Numbered from the stretch's first letter, positions 32,042 to 39,680 are shown. The stretch is DNA of 39,680 bases from DATJBF01 sp035515475 (GCA_035515475.1 DATJBF010000074.1:1-39680), one strand, 5' to 3'. The notes: generated from the letters alone by a model not told the origin. Made by a program: numbers and translations.

Positions 32042-33285
32042 TGCCCCGTCCCCCGCAACACGTCCACGGGCGCCAGTTTGGCCGCGCGCCGGGCCGGGAA
32101 GTAACTCGCCAGAAACACGCCCACAAACGCGATGGCGACGGCGGCCACGTAGTGGTGCCAGTTCCACGAGACCAGGAAATGTTCCGTCGCGAAAAACCCG
32201 CGCATCCGGATCGGGATCCGCGAGACGCCCCAGGTCAACAGCGCGCCGAGCAGGCAGCCGACCACCGACCCGATCACGGCAACCAGCAACCCCTGCCAGA
32301 GAAAAATCGCGCTGATGTCGGCCCGCCGGTAACCCATCGACCGCAAAATGGCGATCTCCCGCACTTTCTCCAACACCATCAACGTCAGGATGTTGAAGAT
32401 GCCGAACCCCGCCAGCACGATGATGGTCGAGACCGTGATCGCCGCCGAGTAGCGGATCGCCTTGAAGATTTGCAGGTTGCCGTGCTCGCGTTCCTGCCAA
32501 CTGCGCGAACGATGCTGCAGCAACTGCTCGAGGTGCGCCGCCAGTTGCGGTGCCCGGCCCGGGTCGCGCAGCTTGACGATGATGAACGAGACCTCCGACG
32601 GTTTGCCCAGCAAACTTTGGGCGACCCGCAAATGGATGAACCCGCGTTTCTCGTCGATCAGGTTGTCGCCGGTGCGGAAGATGCCGCAGACCTCAAAGCT
32701 GCGCGGTTCCCCGCTCGGCCCCCGGATCGTGACCGTGTTCCCAACTTGGACCCGTAACTTCTGCGCGAGCAGCGAACCAAGCAGCAGCCCCGATGATTTC
32801 TCGCGAAAATCGCCCAGATCGCCCGCGATCATGTACTGGCGCAGGTCCGTGGCCTGCAGTTGCGCATCCAGATCGATGCCCTGCAACCGGAACACTTCGC
32901 TGAGGAAATCGGTCTCCAGCGAGACGCTCCCTTCCAGCACCGGAGCGCAGGCGACGACGTTGGAGAACTCGCGGATCGCCCGCATCACTTCGTCGGCATC
33001 CGTGATGCCTTCGTAGTATTTACGCGGTTGTTGGTCCTGGACGATGACCGTCCCGCCGCCGGGCGGCTGGACGATTCCCGAGTACCGCGCCTGGAACCGG
33101 TCCTGCACCAAAATCGAGCCGGTCGTCCCGAGCACGGTCCGGATATAGAACTGCTCGAAGCCCTGGGTCTGTGCCTGCGTACAGATAAAAAATGCCACGC
33201 CGAGAATGATCCCGCCCAGACTCAGGATGATCGCCTTCTTGCGATGGCCGATGAACCGCAGCGCGATGTACAGCGGCGATGGCAT
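32038..33285 (-). CDS. FtsX-type ABC transporter permease (LolC/E or MacB-membrane-domain-like)
   Basis: A protein of 415 residues. One N-terminal helix (about 18-38), a large periplasmic MacB_PCD-type domain (about 40-275), then three helices (about 280-305, 335-360, 385-405) make the standard four-helix FtsX plan. LREIAILRSMGY-like sequence (VREIAILRSMGYRRADI) is the coupling-helix region, and the final YFPARRAAKLAPVDVLRG is a family hallmark. It works with the ATPase encoded next, with which it overlaps by 4 bases. The presence of an adaptor and outer-membrane factors points to a MacAB-TolC-type efflux or secretion machine with ATPase and permease on separate chains, rather than to lipoprotein sorting. 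Confidence 0.9.
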   Translation of the reverse strand: MPSPLYIALRFIGHRKKAIILSLGGIILGVAFFICTQAQTQGFEQFYIRTVLGTTGSILVQDRFQARYSGIVQPPGGGTVIVQDQQPRKYYEGITDADEVMRAIREFSNVVACAPVLEGSVSLETDFLSEVFRLQGIDLDAQLQATDLRQYMIAGDLGDFREKSSGLLLGSLLAQKLRVQVGNTVTIRGPSGEPRSFEVCGIFRTGDNLIDEKRGFIHLRVAQSLLGKPSEVSFIIVKLRDPGRAPQLAAHLEQLLQHRSRSWQEREHGNLQIFKAIRYSAAITVSTIIVLAGFGIFNILTLMVLEKVREIAILRSMGYRRADISAIFLWQGLLVAVIGSVVGCLLGALLTWGVSRIPIRMRGFFATEHFLVSWNWHHYVAAVAIAFVGVFLASYFPARRAAKLAPVDVLRGTGQ

Positions 33286-33298
33286 CTTCTAACCGGAA

Positions 33299-33409
33299 AA
33301 CTCGAATGTCGAATCCCGAAATCCAAAACAAACTGGAAACGCGAAATTGGTTCTCACTTTACCTTTCGGTCATTCCGATTGTTTCGGATTTCGAGCATCG
33401 GATTTCGGT
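33299..33409. repeat. Intergenic inverted repeat of CGAAATCC units
   Basis: The 138-base gap between the adaptor and permease genes contains CGAATCCCGAAATCC at 33309-33323 facing GGATTTCGAGCATCGGATTT at 33386-33405. The two ends are roughly complementary about 60 bases apart and could fold into a long imperfect hairpin, as in small intergenic mobile repeats. The minus-strand transcript would contain an A-run just after the adaptor stop. Confidence 0.5.
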
Positions 33410-33423
33410 TTTTTTTGCCGAGA

Positions 33424-34542
33424 TTACATGTTGATCGTAATGGCACGGACGCGCTGCCCCGGTTTGAACAGGTCCTGATCGGCGACGATCACCTGTTCGC
33501 CTTCCTTCAATCCGTCGAGGACCTCGGCCCGTTCCAGGTTGCGAAACCCGATCTTCACGGCGCGTGGTTTGACGATGCCGTCTTTCACCACCAGGACGCG
33601 GTCGGCCAGTACGGCCCGCGACGGAATGATGAGGGCGTTCTCGCGTTTGCCGGCGATGATGTTCATTTCCCCGGTCATCCCCGACATCAGGTTGGGCGGC
33701 GTCTTGTCGAGCGTGAGCGTGATGGTGTAACGCTGGTTGTTGGCCGTCGGAAGAATCTGGTCCACGGTGGCCGTGAAATTCTGATTGGCGTACGAATACA
33801 GCCGCACGGCAGCTTTCATCTTCGGCGCGACCAGCCCGACGTCTTCCTCGTTGATCTGGCCTTCGAGGTACATCGAGTGCGTCGCGACCGCGAACGGCGT
33901 GCCGCCGTCGCCGATGAATTCACCGTTCACGCAGTTGATCGCGCTCAGGTAGCCATCGATCGGCGCGGTCAGGAAGCACAGGGCCTTGCGGTCGTGCAAG
34001 ACGCCGGCCTGCTCGCGCATGATGGTCACGACGCGGTCCAGTTCCACCTGCTCGGAGCGGACCCGTTCCTGCAGCGACTGCACGTCGTTGCGGGTGCGCT
34101 CCAAATCGCTGGCCGGCACGTTCTGCATTTGGGCCAGCTTTTCCATTCGCGCCAGCAGCGCCTTCTGGGTGTTCAACTGCGGCTGGCTGGGCGGCCCCAA
34201 CTTCAACCGTTCCTCGGCGGCCTGCAAATCCGTTTCGGCTTTGGCAATCTCGCGGTCGAGGTCGTCGTTCACGATCGTCGCCAGCAACTCGCCCTGTTTG
34301 ACGTCCAAACCGACGAAGGTGTTCGTCAACACGGCGTTGGAGAAGTGGATGTTGCCGCTGCAGCGGGCGCGGATGTTCATGGTGAGCGAGGACAGGGCCT
34401 TGACCGTGCCGTAAACCGCCGAAATCGCCGTGCCGCGTTGCGCCACGTAGACTTCCGCCACCGGCCGCGCCGCCCACAAGCCATAGAGGATGGCTGCCGT
34501 CGCCGAAACAATGAGCGCGGCGAGAATGACGGTTCGTTTCAT
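33424..34542 (-). CDS. HlyD/MacA-type periplasmic adaptor protein
   Basis: A protein of 372 residues from the ATG at 34542; the open frame continues upstream but is non-coding there. MKRTVILAALIVSATAAILY is a membrane anchor or signal. GNIHFSNAVLTNTFVGLDVKQGELLATI is the first lipoyl half, and residues about 110-185 form the helical hairpin. FLTAPIDGYLSAINCVNGEFIG is the second lipoyl half, and IPSRAVLADRVLVV lies in the beta-barrel and membrane-proximal part. It would bridge the FtsX-type permease to a TolC-like channel. It sits 52 bases after the second TolC-like gene and 138 before the permease gene. Confidence 0.88.
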   Translation of the reverse strand: MKRTVILAALIVSATAAILYGLWAARPVAEVYVAQRGTAISAVYGTVKALSSLTMNIRARCSGNIHFSNAVLTNTFVGLDVKQGELLATIVNDDLDREIAKAETDLQAAEERLKLGPPSQPQLNTQKALLARMEKLAQMQNVPASDLERTRNDVQSLQERVRSEQVELDRVVTIMREQAGVLHDRKALCFLTAPIDGYLSAINCVNGEFIGDGGTPFAVATHSMYLEGQINEEDVGLVAPKMKAAVRLYSYANQNFTATVDQILPTANNQRYTITLTLDKTPPNLMSGMTGEMNIIAGKRENALIIPSRAVLADRVLVVKDGIVKPRAVKIGFRNLERAEVLDGLKEGEQVIVADQDLFKPGQRVRAITINM

Positions 34543-34594
34543 GGTGGAATTGACGAGCGATACTACTGGCAGGTATGCGGCAAGACAAGCGCAG

Positions 34595-36067
34595 TCATCG
34601 GACGACTTCGGTGCGGTACTCGAGATAGCGGCCCGTGGCCCGATCCAGGTCGGCCCGGGCGGCTTCGTGGGCATACGTCGCGTCCACCAGGCCCGCGCGC
34701 ACGGAGAGGAGGTTGCCCTGCGCCTTCAGGAAATCAAATTGCGTGGCTTGCCCGACCGCCACCTGCGCCTCGATCATTTTCAGGTTTTCCTCGGCGGCTG
34801 TTGCGGACTCGAGCAGCGCGGCCCGGCGGGCATCGGCGTCTTGCAGATTGCTCTCGATGCCGGCCAGTTCGCGCGGAACGTTCTGCTTCAGTTGGTCGAG
34901 GGCGATGGCATATCCTTGACGCGTGGCTTCGGCCCGGCGGCTGGCCCCCGTGACCTGCCCGTTGTCGATCACGCGCCAGGTCATCGCCACGCCCGAGCGC
35001 ACCTCCGTGGTGCGCGTGTCCTGACCGGGGACCACGCTGCTTTGCTTGCTGAGGAGCGCGTTCTCGGGGAGAAACAATCCCGACGCGGTCAGGGAGATGA
35101 AGGGGAAGTAACCAGCCCGCGTCACCAGTTTGTCGTTCTCGGCGGCGTCCACCAGCGCTTGCAGCAGTTTCAAGTCGGCTCGGTGCTGCAACGCGTAGGT
35201 GGTCAACTCGGTCCAATTCGGGTCCAGGGGTTGGTAGCGCAGCGTGCCGACGGGTTTGGGCAGCCGGACCTCCCGCAGGCCGTTCGTCGTCTCGGTCGGT
35301 TCGCGTCCGCACAACTCGGCGAGCCGGGTGACCGCGGAGAAATACCGGCCGCGCAGGTCGGCGAGGTCGCGAGCCAGGTTCAGTCGTTGGATCTTCGCCC
35401 ACGCCAACGCCCCTTCGCTGCCCGTTCCGACGTCGTAGCGCTGTTGCTCGCTGGCGACGTTCGCCTGCAGCCGCTGGTCGATCTCCTCGTGCAACGCGAT
35501 GAGATCGCGGAGATACAGCGCCTGCAGGAACGTCACCTGCGCCTCGTGCAGCCGCTCCGTGACTTCGCGGTTGAAGCTCTGTTGCGCGGCGACCACCTCC
35601 AGTCGGCCGCGGCGCAGCGTGGGCGGAATCCCCACGTCGACCAGCGGCTGGGAAAACTGGGCGGACAGGATGCCGAACGGTCCTTCGGGAGAATAGAGCG
35701 TCCCGTACCGTCCGCCGCCCTGCACTTGCGCGGCCAGTTGCGGCAGAACGCGCGACCGATACACGAGCCGGTCGCCCAACGCCCGCTCGACGTCCACCCG
35801 CAACCGCTGGATGTCCGGGTTGCGCGTCAGCGTCTGCGTCAGGCAATCCGCCAGCGTCAGGTCGTAGGTCTCGGCCTGCTTCTCGATTTGGGCGACGGCG
35901 GGAAGAGCGGCGCCGAACAGGCAGAGAACCGTAGCGAGGATGGCCGACTGTAGCGGCGCTCTGTGAGCGCCGTTCGGTCGTTTTCCGGCCGAATTGCGGC
36001 GGTCACGGACCGCCGCTACAGCCAGAGACGACTTTCTCCAACGCCTACCGGCGGGGATAAGCCTCAT
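34595..36067 (-). CDS. TolC-like outer-membrane efflux protein carrying a repeat insertion in its signal peptide
   Basis: A protein of 490 residues. Two OEP-type repeats can be seen: LTLADCLTQTLTRNPDIQRL (about 69-88) begins the first, and long helices run to the end. The start ATG at 36067 overlaps the stop of the other TolC-like gene (ATGA). Residues 16-40 are encoded by a 72-base double-hairpin repeat. Without it the N-terminus would read MRLIPAGRRWRKSSLA, then SAILATVLCLFGAALPAVA, a normal signal peptide; with it the positively charged part is about 40 residues long. No ATG, GTG or TTG lies in frame between the repeat and the hydrophobic core, so the repeat must be translated if export depends on this signal. 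Confidence 0.88.
   Translation of the reverse strand: MRLIPAGRRWRKSSLAVAAVRDRRNSAGKRPNGAHRAPLQSAILATVLCLFGAALPAVAQIEKQAETYDLTLADCLTQTLTRNPDIQRLRVDVERALGDRLVYRSRVLPQLAAQVQGGGRYGTLYSPEGPFGILSAQFSQPLVDVGIPPTLRRGRLEVVAAQQSFNREVTERLHEAQVTFLQALYLRDLIALHEEIDQRLQANVASEQQRYDVGTGSEGALAWAKIQRLNLARDLADLRGRYFSAVTRLAELCGREPTETTNGLREVRLPKPVGTLRYQPLDPNWTELTTYALQHRADLKLLQALVDAAENDKLVTRAGYFPFISLTASGLFLPENALLSKQSSVVPGQDTRTTEVRSGVAMTWRVIDNGQVTGASRRAEATRQGYAIALDQLKQNVPRELAGIESNLQDADARRAALLESATAAEENLKMIEAQVAVGQATQFDFLKAQGNLLSVRAGLVDATYAHEAARADLDRATGRYLEYRTEVVR
35949..36020. repeat. Double-hairpin repeat inserted in frame in the TolC-like signal peptide
   Basis: Seventy-two bases (24 codons). The left arm folds CGGCGCTC-TGT-GAGCGCCG, and the right arm, read on the minus strand, folds CGGCGGTC-CGT-GACCGCCG. 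Each starts with TGTAG, and the two arms are also inverted copies of one another. Where the arms differ inside the stem, both sides of the hairpin differ together, so pairing is kept. The left arm is identical over 24 bases to an arm at 3009-3032. Confidence 0.88.
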
Positions 36068-37470
36068 TTCAATTCCGGCCCCTTCACCCGGTCGTTCGTA
36101 ATCTGCAACTCGCTACCCATCGCCCGCTGCAACTGCGCCAGGGCCACGTTGTAATCGAACCGCGCCGACAATTCGGCCGTCTGCGCGCGGGTCAGGTCCA
36201 GTTGGCTCTGGAGCAGTTCGAGTTGGCTCGTCAGCCCGATCTCGAAGCTGGCGGTCGTCAGTTTCAGCGATTGCTGGGCGAGTTGGACGTTGGCCGTTTG
36301 CGTTTGGATTTGCTCCTCGGCTTTCTGCAGGTCGCGATAGGCCCGCAGCACGTCAGCCTCAATGGTGCGGCGGATCCCGTCGTACGAAGTCTCGGCGGCG
36401 CTGATGCGGGCCCGCGTGGCGTTCAGCCGGCCTTTCGTAGCCAAGCCGTCGAAGAGATGCCAGCTCACCTGCACGCCGGCGACGTAGCCATTGTAGTAGT
36501 CGGCGGGCAGGGTGCGGTCGGGTTCGCTCACCGCGTCGTACCCGCCAAACACGTCGATATGCGGCAGCAGTTCGCTGCGGTCGACGGCCAGTTGCCGTTT
36601 CTGGACCTTGATATCGTTTTCGCGGGCCGTAAGCTCGGGACGCTGGATGAGCGCGCGCTCCAGGCAGTCGTTCACCTCCAGGGACGTCTTCTCGTAGGTC
36701 AGTTCGCCGGCCACGTCGAACGGCACATGGTCCTGATCGATGGAATAAGGAATCGCGAGCAGTTCGCTCAACCGCAGATACGAATTGCGGAGCCGGTTCC
36801 GTGAATCGACCAGCGCGGACCGTTCCAAAGCCAGATTCACCTCGGCACGCAGGACGTTGAGTTTCTGGCCGGTGCCGACCTCGAGCCGGGCGCGTTCGTT
36901 CTTCACCTGCTCGCTGAGGAAATTCACGGCCTGTTCGTGGACGGCTACATCGGACTGGTTGCGGAGGATGTCGTAGAACGCGATACGCACGTCCAGGATG
37001 ACCTGGTCAACCGTGGCCTGGTAGTCGAGCAATCGGGACGCCTTTTGCAGGCGCGCGATGTCCATCTGTCCGCGCACGGCCCCGCCGGAATAGACCGTTT
37101 CGGTCAGGCGAAGGTATACGCTCCAGATGAACGGGCGCCGGTTCGGGCTGGCCCCGGCGAGCGTGGCGTACCGGGATTCGAGTTCCTGGTAATTGCCATA
37201 ACTGGTGAGGCTCGGGAGGAACCCGGCCCGGGCCTCGACGATGGCCCCCGCGGCTTCTTCGAGCCGTTTCCGGGCGACGAGCGCATCGGAGTTCTGACGC
37301 AGTGCCAGATCGATGCACTGCGACAGTGTGTAGTGCGGGCGCGACTCGGCTTGGACGACGTTGGAAAACACGTCGGGTTGCGCCCGCGCACACCAGGTGC
37401 CTCCGAACGCGATGATCAGCCCCGACACCAATGTCGGGGTCAGCCCCCCAACTTTTCCTCGCAGCGGCAA
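36064..37470 (-). CDS. TolC-like outer-membrane efflux protein
   Basis: A protein of about 468 residues from a proposed TTG at 37470, giving the signal MPLRGKVGGLTPTLVSGLII with a likely cut after CARA. HYTLSQCIDLALRQNSDALV starts the first OEP repeat, and long alpha-helical stretches (FYDILRNQSDVAVHEQ, then VQVSWHLFDGLATKGRLNA and its neighbours) fit the TolC hairpins. The frame stays open to 37593, but that part would run into Rhs-derived DNA and has no ATG. No clear ribosome-binding site fixes the start. An 8-bp palindrome (37420-37439) lies in the signal-peptide coding region. It is the first gene of the envelope operon. Confidence 0.83.
   Translation of the reverse strand: MPLRGKVGGLTPTLVSGLIIAFGGTWCARAQPDVFSNVVQAESRPHYTLSQCIDLALRQNSDALVARKRLEEAAGAIVEARAGFLPSLTSYGNYQELESRYATLAGASPNRRPFIWSVYLRLTETVYSGGAVRGQMDIARLQKASRLLDYQATVDQVILDVRIAFYDILRNQSDVAVHEQAVNFLSEQVKNERARLEVGTGQKLNVLRAEVNLALERSALVDSRNRLRNSYLRLSELLAIPYSIDQDHVPFDVAGELTYEKTSLEVNDCLERALIQRPELTARENDIKVQKRQLAVDRSELLPHIDVFGGYDAVSEPDRTLPADYYNGYVAGVQVSWHLFDGLATKGRLNATRARISAAETSYDGIRRTIEADVLRAYRDLQKAEEQIQTQTANVQLAQQSLKLTTASFEIGLTSQLELLQSQLDLTRAQTAELSARFDYNVALAQLQRAMGSELQITNDRVKGPELK
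37420..37439. repeat. Perfect palindrome in a signal-peptide coding region
   Basis: CCCCGACA-CCAA-TGTCGGGG is an 8-bp stem with a 4-base loop, flanked by partly matching GATCAG and TCAGCC. On the minus strand it encodes residues in the core of the TolC-like signal peptide. It may be a short repeat or affect translation start. Confidence 0.6.
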
Positions 37471-37561
37471 AGTGCCGTCAGTTTTAATGACAAACCGTTC
37501 CTTTGCCAACGACTTTCGCCGCGCGGGCGCTTCACTTGTTATCGACACCTTACGAATCGCA

Positions 37562-38755
37562 AGCACGACAAACGGCTGGAGCCGGAGCCGCAATCTGGGC
37601 TATGATGCCGCGGGACGGATTGTCACCCAGAGTGTCAACGGCGTCGTGCATACCAACGTCTACGACAAGACCGATCAACTGCTCGGCAGCAGCGGGTCAT
37701 ACGCATACACCGCGACGTATGATCCCGTGGGCAATCGGCAGACTGCCGATGGGTGGACGTACAGTGTGAACAACCTCAACCAGTACACCCAGCGCGCGCA
37801 ATCGGGCGCGACCAACAACGTGACCTACGACGACAATGGGAACGTGGCCAGTTTCCTTGGCCTGAGCATGTCACACGACAGCCAGGGGCAATTGGTCTAC
37901 GAGGACAGAGCCCGGGTCTGGCTGGACTACGATTACCGGCGGTTGCGGGTGGAAGAATCCCAAGAGTTCTCCGACGATGACTGGGAGTACACCAGCTTCA
38001 CCTACGATGCGCGCGGGAATCTGCTGGATCGCAACGTGGATTATGGGGAGACCGAGTACGTCTACGCCGATGGGATGGACGAAGCGGTGCTGGTGCGCAC
38101 GGGCGATGGCTACGGGATGGATCTGTACGCACTGGTGGCCGATCATCTGGGCACGGTGGTGGCGGTCGTCACCGATACGGGAGACGCCTTGTTCAGCAGC
38201 GATTATCGTCCGTTTGGAGACGAGCCGGTCTCGTCAGCGTTCGGCGACGGGTTTAGCACGCTGGGGTTCACGGGCCGGGAGTACGACGAGAACATGGGCC
38301 TGTACTACTACCGCAACCGCTGGTACTCGACCGAGTTGGGCCGGTTTCTGGAGCCGGATCCGATTGGACACGGTCCAGTCGCTATTAGAACCGGTGCGTT
38401 ACAGAAGATGCTGGCGAACTACGTCGGAGGACCCTTCGATGGGCAGCAGGCAGGTAAGAAGATCGGCATGATCGCTCAAGTCTCAACCCGTGTTAGCGGG
38501 AGGGGGATACTTGGGCCAGTTGAGAGTCCGAATGTATACAACTATGTCGGGAACAACCCGGTGGGGAGAACTGATCCTAACGGGGAGTGCTTCATTTGCG
38601 GGGTTCTAGTAATAGGCGGGTTCATTGGCTTCATTGCATGGTTCTATGTGGAGGTATTGTCTCCTCCCAATGAAGAAACTCAGCCAAACACGCCGGAAAC
38701 CCCATCTTCCCCAACCGAGAACATGCCACCGCCCACGAGTCCTTGTCCCCCATAA
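37562..38755 (+). pseudogene. Rhs/YD-repeat protein, 5'-truncated 3' fragment
   Basis: About 397 codons of an Rhs protein with no natural start. YD repeats begin at LGYDAAGRIVTQSVNG, continue with TATYDPVGNRQTADGWTYS and VTYDDNGNVASF, and reach the Rhs core: DHLGTVVAVVTDTG, FTGREYDENMGLYYYRNRWY, GRFLEPDPIG. A block of 54 codons (38369-38530) interrupts the core between DPIG and NVYNYVGNNPVGRTDPNGE, where these normally lie close together. After NGE comes a membrane helix (CGVLVIGGFIGFIAWFYVEV) and a Pro/Thr-rich end, with no toxin domain I recognise. The frame upstream of 37562 is antisense to the TolC-like gene and not Rhs. Full Rhs proteins are over 1000 residues, so this is a remnant or a silent tip cassette. 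Confidence 0.82.
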
Positions 38756-38792
38756 AATGTTAACGGGATTGCCACGATCGCGTGAGGACATA

Positions 38793-39065
38793 ATGAGAAC
38801 GGTCATCGGTTCGTCAGGCACAATCCCCGCACTCTTCCTGTTGCTGAGGGAATCACACCGCGCGACACTTCGAGCCGGATGGTCGAGGCCTTTACTGTTA
38901 GTCTTTCTGTGCTTGGTAATTACGTTTGGGCTGGGGGCCTTACTCAATACGCATGACACTCCAAAATGTGACCAAAGGCAGTGTGTTGCCCAGAGCGCTA
39001 TCGTACGGTCGTTGGAGCGACGGCTGGAGGTGGCCTCGTCTTGGGAGGTTCAAGAGAACTCCTGA
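38793..39065 (+). CDS. Small single-helix membrane protein, unknown
   Basis: A protein of 90 residues from the ATG at 38793, which has GAGG 5 bases upstream. One hydrophobic helix (about 32-52, RPLLLVFLCLVITFGLGALL) is followed by a polar C-terminus with two Cys (KCDQRQCVAQ). It starts 37 bases after the Rhs fragment stop on the same strand. Small genes behind Rhs tips often encode immunity proteins; nothing in the sequence proves that here. I do not recognise the family. Confidence 0.5.
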   Translation: MRTVIGSSGTIPALFLLLRESHRATLRAGWSRPLLLVFLCLVITFGLGALLNTHDTPKCDQRQCVAQSAIVRSLERRLEVASSWEVQENS

Positions 39066-39099
39066 ATATTTTGGGAGTCGACTACCTTGAGGATTTGCT

Positions 39100-39180
39100 A
39101 TGGATAAAAAGGTGGGAATAACGTGCGTTAGCACGTCAGGTCGCGGGCGGGTGCAAAGTTGGAGTTCTTGCTATGAATAA
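39100..39180 (+). CDS. Possible 26-residue ORF overlapping the next gene
   Basis: ATG at 39100 has GAGG (39089-39092) at good distance and opens a 26-codon frame (MDKKVGITCVSTSGRGRVQS...), ending 8 bases inside the next gene. A hairpin ACGTGC-GTTA-GCACGT lies in it at 39121-39136. Its first bases (TTTGCTATGGATAA) resemble the start of the following gene (CTTGCTATGAATAA). It may be a leader peptide or a remnant of a duplicated gene start. Confidence 0.3.
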   Translation: MDKKVGITCVSTSGRGRVQSWSSCYE

Positions 39181-39514
39181 CACGATCCGTGCGGTGTGTT
39201 TTATCCTAGGCATCACTGGCGGGCTGCTCTTGTGTATGGCATGGATTGGGGTCAAGCGTTGCGATGTTCCACGTTGGACGTTGCACTTGTGCGGCTTGAT
39301 GGGGGTTCTTTTCATTTGTTGGGGCGGCTGTGGACTTGTTCAATTCTATTGGTCGTCACACATTACGCGGCGCTCTGTTTACATGCTGGAGCATTATCGC
39401 CTCACCTCTGGCGGTGTTGCCGCGGGATTGTTCATTGCGTTGTGTATCAGCGGGCAGCTTCACCGCCTCGTCAAGAAAAGACCTGATGCGGGGGACAGAG
39501 CTGACAAAGCGTGA
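39173..39514 (+). CDS. Small membrane protein with three helices, unknown
   Basis: A protein of 113 residues from the ATG at 39173, with GGAG upstream. Three hydrophobic segments are visible: about 6-26 (AVCFILGITGGLLLCMAWIG), 37-58 (LHLCGLMGVLFICWGGCGLV) and 78-96 (SGGVAAGLFIALCISGQL), and then a Lys/Arg/Asp end. It lies in the lower-GC stretch after the Rhs fragment. No family is recognised; a cargo or immunity gene of the Rhs region is possible. Confidence 0.55.
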   Translation: MNNTIRAVCFILGITGGLLLCMAWIGVKRCDVPRWTLHLCGLMGVLFICWGGCGLVQFYWSSHITRRSVYMLEHYRLTSGGVAAGLFIALCISGQLHRLVKKRPDAGDRADKA

Positions 39515-39545
39515 GACCCCGCAAAGGAAGGGAAGTCTAACACTG

Positions 39546-39573
39546 CTGTCCAAAATAATCTGATTTTGGACAG
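39546..39573. repeat. Perfect 11-bp hairpin after the last gene
   Basis: CTGTCCAAAAT (39546-39556) pairs exactly with ATTTTGGACAG (39563-39573) across AATCTG. No T-tract follows, so it is not a standard intrinsic terminator; it may be the end of a mobile element or a repeat. The remaining 107 bases of the window show no gene I can name. Confidence 0.55.
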
Positions 39574-39680
39574 ATAGCGGCTGTATTTCGGCCTGTTTTC
39601 ATTGGTCTGAGGCCTGCCTCAGGATGAGGTTGTCTGTCGTTGTGGCTGGATGCTGTCCAACATCAGCCAGGTCTGGAGAG

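Noticed and set aside
32042..32500. Upstream extension of the LolD-type gene
   Set aside because: The extension is another frame of the permease gene. The ATG at 32041 overlaps the permease stop in the usual ATGA manner and precedes the conserved domain.
32860..34953. Long open frame (697 codons) on the plus strand
   Set aside because: It runs antisense to the FtsX-type permease, the adaptor and the TolC-like gene and shows no recognisable domain.
37361..37561. Upstream part of the open frame containing the Rhs fragment
   Set aside because: It is antisense to the TolC-like signal-peptide region and has no YD repeat, so it is not part of the Rhs sequence.
39574..39680. Possible insertion-sequence end or transposase tail at the right edge
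   Set aside because: The last bases can be read as short minus-strand frames, but none is long enough or has a motif, and only one side of a possible terminal repeat is present.

Overview
This GC-rich window (about 60% or more by eye) looks like a chromosomal segment from a Gram-negative bacterium. It carries an O-antigen-type ABC exporter, a TolC/HlyD/FtsX envelope system and several proteins with signal peptides. A dispersed double-hairpin repeat, AGCTGA-type repeats in the rRNA spacer and an Rhs fragment would fit the PVC group (for example Verrucomicrobiota). That placement is an impression from gene style and was not tested.

Layout. 1-520: the 3' end of 23S rRNA, a spacer rich in short repeats, a complete 5S rRNA and a strong terminator. 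728-1558: a VapB/VapC-type toxin-antitoxin pair with a palindromic operator, followed by a degenerate copy of the 5S 3' end and its terminator. 1773-2420: a tandem-CBS protein. 2421-3057: no gene, but a double-hairpin repeat. 3058-5139: an AEC-family permease and, convergent to it, a sugar nucleotidyltransferase. 5238-12960 (+): a run of three GT2 glycosyltransferases, an NAD-dependent sugar epimerase/reductase and two FAD oxidoreductases. 12995-30454 (-): a long convergent run encoding two GT-C membrane glycosyltransferases, an SGNH protein and an MBOAT acyltransferase, two methyltransferases, a GDP-mannose 3,5-epimerase homologue, a GT2, a double-GT4 fusion, a sulfotransferase with a coiled-coil tail, and Wzt. 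Wzm (30495-31352, +) is divergent from Wzt. 31349-37470 (-): a second envelope operon with two TolC-like proteins, an HlyD/MacA-type adaptor, an FtsX-type permease and a LolD-type ATPase. 37562-39680: a 5'-truncated Rhs fragment followed by small membrane-protein genes of visibly lower GC.

How it fits together (inference). The 5.2-31.4 kb block is a surface-polysaccharide locus. Nucleotide sugars, including a probable GDP-L-galactose or GDP-L-gulose from the epimerase, are assembled by GT2 and GT4 enzymes and exported by Wzm/Wzt. The glycan may be decorated by O-acylation (MBOAT plus SGNH), methylation, sulfation and GT-C transfer from polyprenyl-linked donors.

The most interesting signals are three. 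First, one C-terminal module of about 120 residues is appended to three unrelated enzymes of the locus: a GT-C membrane protein, the SGNH protein and a methyltransferase. More distant relatives occur inside the SGNH protein and on a GT2. Second, a 72-bp double-hairpin repeat sits in frame inside the signal-peptide coding region of a TolC-like gene. Third, the toxin-antitoxin cassette is bracketed by an intact 5S gene and a decayed 5S 3' end.
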